A stretch of 8,054 nucleotides of DNA from Candidatus Woesearchaeota archaeon (GTDB lineage Archaea > Nanobdellota > Nanobdellia > Woesearchaeales > ARS49): assembly GCA_016203265.1 (NCBI GenBank), contig JACQNB010000086.1, positions 1 through 8,054 of the forward strand. Reading direction: 5' to 3'. The translations under genes were made by a program, and so were the position numbers. Below are positions 5,428 through 8,054 of this stretch, one piece after another. Under the pieces are notes generated by a model. That model had not been told where the DNA came from, did no database searches, and saw only the letters and a list, made by a program, of their open reading frames with translations. Each line of letters starts with the position of its first letter. The stretch's first letter is position 1.

Positions 5428-6237
5428 TTACTTGAAGGGCGCCGGCTTCATCGTCTTCCAAGCCGTGTTGAAGAGGTTTTCCAAGGCGTTCGCGAAGAAC
5501 GGCGTGCTGACCCAGATGCCGATGTCGTACGTCGGATGCACTTCCTTGTCGTCAAGGACCATGAAGATGAGTTCCTTGCCGTCAACGATGCAGAACCGCG
5601 CCTTGCTGTCCGTGTGACGGACTTCCGCGACTTCCGAAATGTCCTTGACCGCGTCCTTGGTCTCCTTGCTCAACGGCGCGGCAATTCGAATCTTGACGCC
5701 CTTCTTGCTGAGCTTTTCGAACGCCGGCTTGAGCCCTTCGACCTTGCGCATCAGCCCTTCCGGAGTCGTCATGATGGTGACGCTCTGCTGCGCGTTGCGA
5801 ATGGTCAATTCAAGGTGCGAATACAGGTTGTGTCTTCCGCGCAAACTGCCCGACAGGTCCGCCGGCTCGACGAGCTCGACACCCTGCGTGTGGAGCACGT
5901 TCAGTTCGTTGAGCACATCAGTCGTCTTGAGTTCCTCGAGGCGCTTGACGCGGTCGATGGCCTCGTCCTGCATGTTCTTCTTGACGCGTTCGACGACTTC
6001 AGTCGGCGCGACCGCGATGTACTTGATGGGCTTGCCCAACTTCATAACGACAAAACCCTTCTTTTCCAAGGATTCAAGAACGTCATAACTGCGCGAACGC
6101 GGCACGTTCGCGATGTCCGACAACTCACCCGCCGTCGAAACGCCGCGCGACAACAGCGCGGTCCAGATCTTGACCTCATAGAGGTTCAACGCGAAAAATC
6201 TCCGTAATTTGCTGAGAAATTCCTCTTTAACGATCAT
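5428..6237 (-). CDS. TrmB-family transcriptional regulator, first gene of the pheS-pheT unit
   Basis: This 269-residue protein has an N-terminal winged helix-turn-helix of the TrmB type at about 1-85 (LNLYEVKIWTALLSRG, then ANVPRSRSYDVLESLEKKGF, whose PRSRSYDVLE helix should read DNA). A short charged coiled-coil-like linker at about 85-115 (VVERVKKNMQDEAIDRVKRLEEL) follows. The C-terminal domain resembles TrmB effector domains of phospholipase-D-like fold (RHNLYSHLEL, SVTIMTTPEGL, KARFCIVDGKELIF). No intact HxKx4D catalytic motif is seen, so it is likely non-enzymatic. Known TrmB proteins control sugar transport and metabolism genes. Here the gene ends 5 bases before pheS, suggesting a target or signal tied to PheRS or amino-acid state, which is inference. 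The ATG at 6237 is set by a strong SD 7 bases upstream. Confidence 0.88.
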   Translation of the reverse strand: MIVKEEFLSKLRRFFALNLYEVKIWTALLSRGVSTAGELSDIANVPRSRSYDVLESLEKKGFVVMKLGKPIKYIAVAPTEVVERVKKNMQDEAIDRVKRLEELKTTDVLNELNVLHTQGVELVEPADLSGSLRGRHNLYSHLELTIRNAQQSVTIMTTPEGLMRKVEGLKPAFEKLSKKGVKIRIAAPLSKETKDAVKDISEVAEVRHTDSKARFCIVDGKELIFMVLDDKEVHPTYDIGIWVSTPFFANALENLFNTAWKTMKPAPFK

Positions 6238-6243
6238 GGTGTA

Positions 6244-6252
6244 CCCTCCCCC
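6244..6252 (-). promoter_or_regulatory. Strong Shine-Dalgarno of the trmB-like gene
   Basis: GGGGGAGGG on the minus strand contains GGAGG (6245-6249) with 7 bases to the ATG at 6237. It shows that this operon head, unlike several others in the window, has a leader and is translated by SD pairing. Confidence 0.75.
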
Positions 6253-6259
6253 TTTTTAG

Positions 6260-6275
6260 TCACAACACTTTGTGA
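6260..6275. promoter_or_regulatory. Palindrome in the trmB-like leader, candidate operator
   Basis: TCACAA and TTGTGA are perfect inverted repeats separated by CACT. The site lies 23-38 bp ahead of the trmB-like ATG, between the likely promoter and the SD. That is where an autorepressing winged-helix dimer could bind. Binding by this protein is inferred; a 6-bp inverted repeat can also arise by chance. Confidence 0.35.
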
Positions 6276-6303
6276 GCTAGTGGGAGTAAAAACCGCTTGT
6301 TCT

Positions 6304-6309
6304 TAAATG
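6304..6309 (-). promoter_or_regulatory. Possible TATA element of the trmB-pheS-pheT unit
   Basis: The minus strand reads CATTTAAG here. A start about 25 bp downstream would fall near 6280 and give a leader of some 44 bases carrying the palindrome and the strong SD. Another AT-rich stretch, TATCTATA around 6328-6335, is an alternative. The gap 6238-6353 holds no gene that I can support. Confidence 0.3.
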
Positions 6310-6353
6310 TTACGATTGTGCAGAGAGTATAGATAGTATTCAACAAACAGTGT

Positions 6354-7400
6354 CTACACATCCAGCCGATACCTGAGCAATGCGGCAATGCCCCCGAGGC
6401 CATCCAATTTTTTGCCGCCGTCGTGGCTACTGCTCACGATGACGACGGTGCCTGACGCGCCATCAACCGTCCGCAAAATGGATTCCACCGCGCTGAACGT
6501 GCCGTCTGCCCTCGTGCGCGCGATGAGCCCGTCGGAGACGAGCAGCGTGGCGATGGCCCCCGCGCCTGCCGCTGCAGTGACTTCCGCAAGTCCATACGCG
6601 ATGGCGCTGCCCTTGGCGATGCCGGCGAGCACCTCTTCAACAAGCTTCAGTTCCTTTGCGCTGCGTTCCTGACGCAACGCTTCCTGCGTCTCCGGACGCT
6701 TCAACGCCTCGATGATGCCCTGTTCGTCCGCGCTCGACACGGTCGCGAGAATGGCCTTTTTTCGCAATGTGGGATCCTTGAGCTCCTTCAGGAGCTCATC
6801 CTTCCAGAACGCGGGACTGGCAAGAATCACGCGTTCGACGTTGAACCGCAGCACATACTGTTGGATGTGCGTGATGAGTTCTGCGAAAAAGTTCTTGACC
6901 TTGGTCTCGACGTGCTTGTTCGCGACCTCCCCCTTCAGTTTCGCGAGGATTTCATGGCCTGCGTTCGTCATGCGCGCGATGACTGCGTCTTCCCGGTCAA
7001 ATGCGCAGATGATGATGCTCGGTGGCTTCGCTTCCGTGGCTTCCTTGACGCGTTGCAGCTGGAAGGACATCCAGTGCTTGACGATGGTGACGGACGTGCC
7101 CGGTTCGATGGCGAGGGTATGATAACTGCCTCGCGCCACGTCTTCCGGGCCGTCAAGAATCTTGCCCGCGATGCGGAGCTCTCCGGTGACAAGCTCCACC
7201 TGCTCAACGGCAAGCTTCAGAAACACCGTCTTCTTGATGATGTCGCTCTTGCGTTCGCCTTCGAGCTTGATTTTGCGCACGGTCTTGCCCGCGACCTCAT
7301 CGCCGGGGTCGATGACCTGGCTCAGCGCCCACAGGTCGTCTGCGTGCTCGGGCAGGACTTCCAACAGGTTGTTTTTTTGGTCATTCTTGAGGATTTTCAT
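6354..7400 (-). CDS. pelA: mRNA surveillance / ribosome rescue factor Pelota (Dom34 family)
   Basis: Pelota enters the A site of stalled ribosomes, resembles release factor eRF1/aRF1 and, with ABCE1 and an elongation-factor-like GTPase, splits them without releasing the peptide. The 348-residue protein has the three family domains: N-terminal eRF1_1-like (about 1-125, MKILKNDQKN through ARGSYHTLAIEPGTSVTIVK), central (about 126-245, beginning PSIIICAFDREDAV) and C-terminal (about 245-348). The last ends in the diagnostic GLGGIAALLRY at 334-344. The central domain lacks the GGQ motif of true release factors, as expected for Pelota. The ATG at 7400 lies about 27 bp from a TATA box and has no SD, so the mRNA is probably leaderless. 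In-frame upstream codons back to 7550 run through the promoter and are rejected. Confidence 0.95.
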   Translation of the reverse strand: MKILKNDQKNNLLEVLPEHADDLWALSQVIDPGDEVAGKTVRKIKLEGERKSDIIKKTVFLKLAVEQVELVTGELRIAGKILDGPEDVARGSYHTLAIEPGTSVTIVKHWMSFQLQRVKEATEAKPPSIIICAFDREDAVIARMTNAGHEILAKLKGEVANKHVETKVKNFFAELITHIQQYVLRFNVERVILASPAFWKDELLKELKDPTLRKKAILATVSSADEQGIIEALKRPETQEALRQERSAKELKLVEEVLAGIAKGSAIAYGLAEVTAAAGAGAIATLLVSDGLIARTRADGTFSAVESILRTVDGASGTVVIVSSSHDGGKKLDGLGGIAALLRYRLDV

Positions 7401-7422
7401 ACGTCGATGACATACCCAAACA

Positions 7423-7432
7423 TTTATATATA
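7423..7432. promoter_or_regulatory. AT-rich TATA element between divergent pelA and membrane-protein gene
   Basis: TTTATATATA on the plus strand (ATATATAAA on the minus strand). Its centre is about 27 bp from the pelA ATG, fitting a leaderless pelA transcript. In the other direction a start near 7452 would leave a leader of about 20 bases that includes the SD at 7464-7468. One element may serve both genes. Confidence 0.6.
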
Positions 7433-7463
7433 CTTCGCTCCCCTTTTTCACGTCAGAAAAAGC

Positions 7464-7468
7464 AGGTG
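7464..7468 (+). promoter_or_regulatory. Shine-Dalgarno of the membrane-protein gene
   Basis: AGGTG lies 5 bases before the ATG at 7474 and partly matches the archaeal anti-SD. It supports this start for the partial gene at the right edge. Confidence 0.55.
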
Positions 7469-7473
7469 CCTGA

Positions 7474-8054
7474 ATGAACCGCAGAGGAGACCAAAAACCA
7501 CCCAGCGGTGGAGCCGCTGCCGGCCTGATCGGCATCATCACCATTCTCATCGTCTTTTACATCATCTTCATCCCGCCGGAAGACCGGCGCGAACTGTTGT
7601 ACGGCGAGAACACGACGTCCATCGATGCTGACAATGACGGTCGCGTGGAAAAGACCTTGCTGTTGGCGAACATCGGACGTCTGGACTATGAGGCAGAAAC
7701 GTCATTCGACCACACCATCCCGAATGTCTATCTCGTTGAAACGAAGAATGCGCAAGTGCTCGAGTCCTTCAATCCCTTCATCATCAAGCGCGGCTGGTTC
7801 GCGGACGCGACCAAGACGCTGACGTTCACCATCGCACAGCCGTCCTTGACGAGCGGGGTCAAGCTCGTGCTCGACGCTCCCGTGCGCAAAGGCATTCTTA
7901 CGGTCATCTTGAACGGACGCGTCGTGTATGAAGGACGGCCCGACAGCGTCAATATCGCCCCGATTGAGCTGAAATCGAATGAACTGGTCGGCACGAACAC
8001 GCTCGAGTTCAGCGTGTCCGGCGTCGGACTGGCGTTCTGGAAGACGAACGAGTA
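7474..8054 (+). CDS. Single-pass membrane protein with beta-rich extracytoplasmic part (hypothetical; runs off the right edge)
   Basis: The frame is open from the ATG at 7474 to the window end: 193 complete codons plus two bases (ta), with no stop. The protein starts with a basic, Gly/Pro-containing tail (MNRRGDQKPPSGG) and then one hydrophobic helix at about residues 14-33 (AAAGLIGIITILIVFYIIFI) ending in PPEDRRELL. The positive N-terminus suggests N-in, with the bulk of the protein outside. The rest alternates hydrophobic and polar residues in beta-strand fashion (VEKTLLLANIG, SGVKLVLDAP, KGILTVILNGRVVY, NTLEFSVSG), like a carbohydrate-binding or Ig-like sandwich. I do not recognise a named family. 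It is divergent from pelA, and the SD AGGTG supports the start. Confidence 0.7.
   Translation, partial: MNRRGDQKPPSGGAAAGLIGIITILIVFYIIFIPPEDRRELLYGENTTSIDADNDGRVEKTLLLANIGRLDYEAETSFDHTIPNVYLVETKNAQVLESFNPFIIKRGWFADATKTLTFTIAQPSLTSGVKLVLDAPVRKGILTVILNGRVVYEGRPDSVNIAPIELKSNELVGTNTLEFSVSGVGLAFWKTNE

Noticed and set aside
4097..5435. Plus-strand open frames of more than 200 codons opposite pheS
   Set aside because: They are shadows of the strongly conserved pheS frame, with no start signals and biased composition.
5536..6207. Long plus-strand open frame opposite the trmB-like gene
   Set aside because: It lies wholly antisense to a convincing TrmB-family gene, has low-complexity Arg/Asp/Leu-rich composition typical of a shadow of GC-rich coding DNA, and has no promoter or SD.
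5428..6237. Phospholipase D activity of the trmB-like protein
   Set aside because: The C-terminal domain resembles the fold, but HTDSKARFCIVD is not an HxKx4D motif, so no catalytic site is evident.
6279..6289. TAGTGGGAGTA as a TrmB-type TACTnnnAGTA operator
   Set aside because: Only 7 of 8 positions fit a short motif recalled from memory for a different TrmB protein, which is too weak to annotate.
164..6337. Exact 10-mer TATAGATAGT at 164-173 and 6328-6337, each just after a minus-strand gene end
   Set aside because: Dozens of 10-mer matches are expected by chance in 8 kb and no palindrome or T-run accompanies it, so it is not supported as a terminator or repeat family.
6861..7631. Long plus-strand open frame opposite pelA, running into the membrane-protein gene
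   Set aside because: It is antisense to Pelota, crosses the shared promoter and has no family resemblance.

Overview
The window is an almost fully coding piece of an archaeal genome. The evidence is archaeal/eukaryal-type information-processing genes (RNase P protein Rpp30, ribosomal proteins eL34 and eL14, a PheRS of archaeal/eukaryal type, Pelota), AT-rich TATA boxes about 25 bp ahead of start codons, and a TrmB-type regulator. GC is moderate to high (estimated by eye at 50-60%). The compact gene content, and the look of the TrmB-like and small membrane proteins, suggest a DPANN-type lineage such as Woesearchaeota or relatives. That placement is an impression from memory, not a computed result.

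Layout, left to right. At 1-119 (minus) is the 5' end of a secreted-protein gene with a signal peptide. At 173-1434 (minus) a two-gene unit pairs a bacterial-type RsuA/RluB-family pseudouridine synthase with the RNase P subunit Rpp30, joined by an ATGA overlap. Divergent from it, 1486-2138 (plus) carries the ribosomal proteins eL34 and eL14. The two units appear to share one perfectly palindromic TATA box. eL14 ends one base from the end of pheT, tail to tail. At 2140-6237 (minus) lies the unit trmB-like, pheS, pheT, encoding a regulator and the two subunits of phenylalanyl-tRNA synthetase. Upstream on the same strand is pelA (Pelota, ribosome rescue). Divergent from pelA is the start of a single-pass membrane protein that runs off the right edge.

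The most unusual stretch is the 100-bp pheS-pheT gap (3787-3886). A 33-codon open frame fills it exactly: its ATG overlaps the pheS stop (TAATG) and its TGA overlaps the pheT start (TGATG). The same bases contain two perfect 11-bp inverted repeats. The second lies over the bases between the pheT Shine-Dalgarno and its ATG. A competing central hairpin, extendable by a further 6 bp, uses one arm of each. This 1:2/3:4 versus 2:3 topology suggests a translational switch that couples pheT to upstream translation, possibly to balance the two PheRS subunits. I know of no description of such an element in archaea; the pairings and overlaps are read directly from the sequence, the mechanism is inference.

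Most genes serve translation: tRNA 5' processing, rRNA modification, ribosomal proteins, tRNA charging and rescue of stalled ribosomes. No tRNA, rRNA, CRISPR array, insertion sequence or prophage was recognised. No gene-free stretch exceeds about 116 bases.
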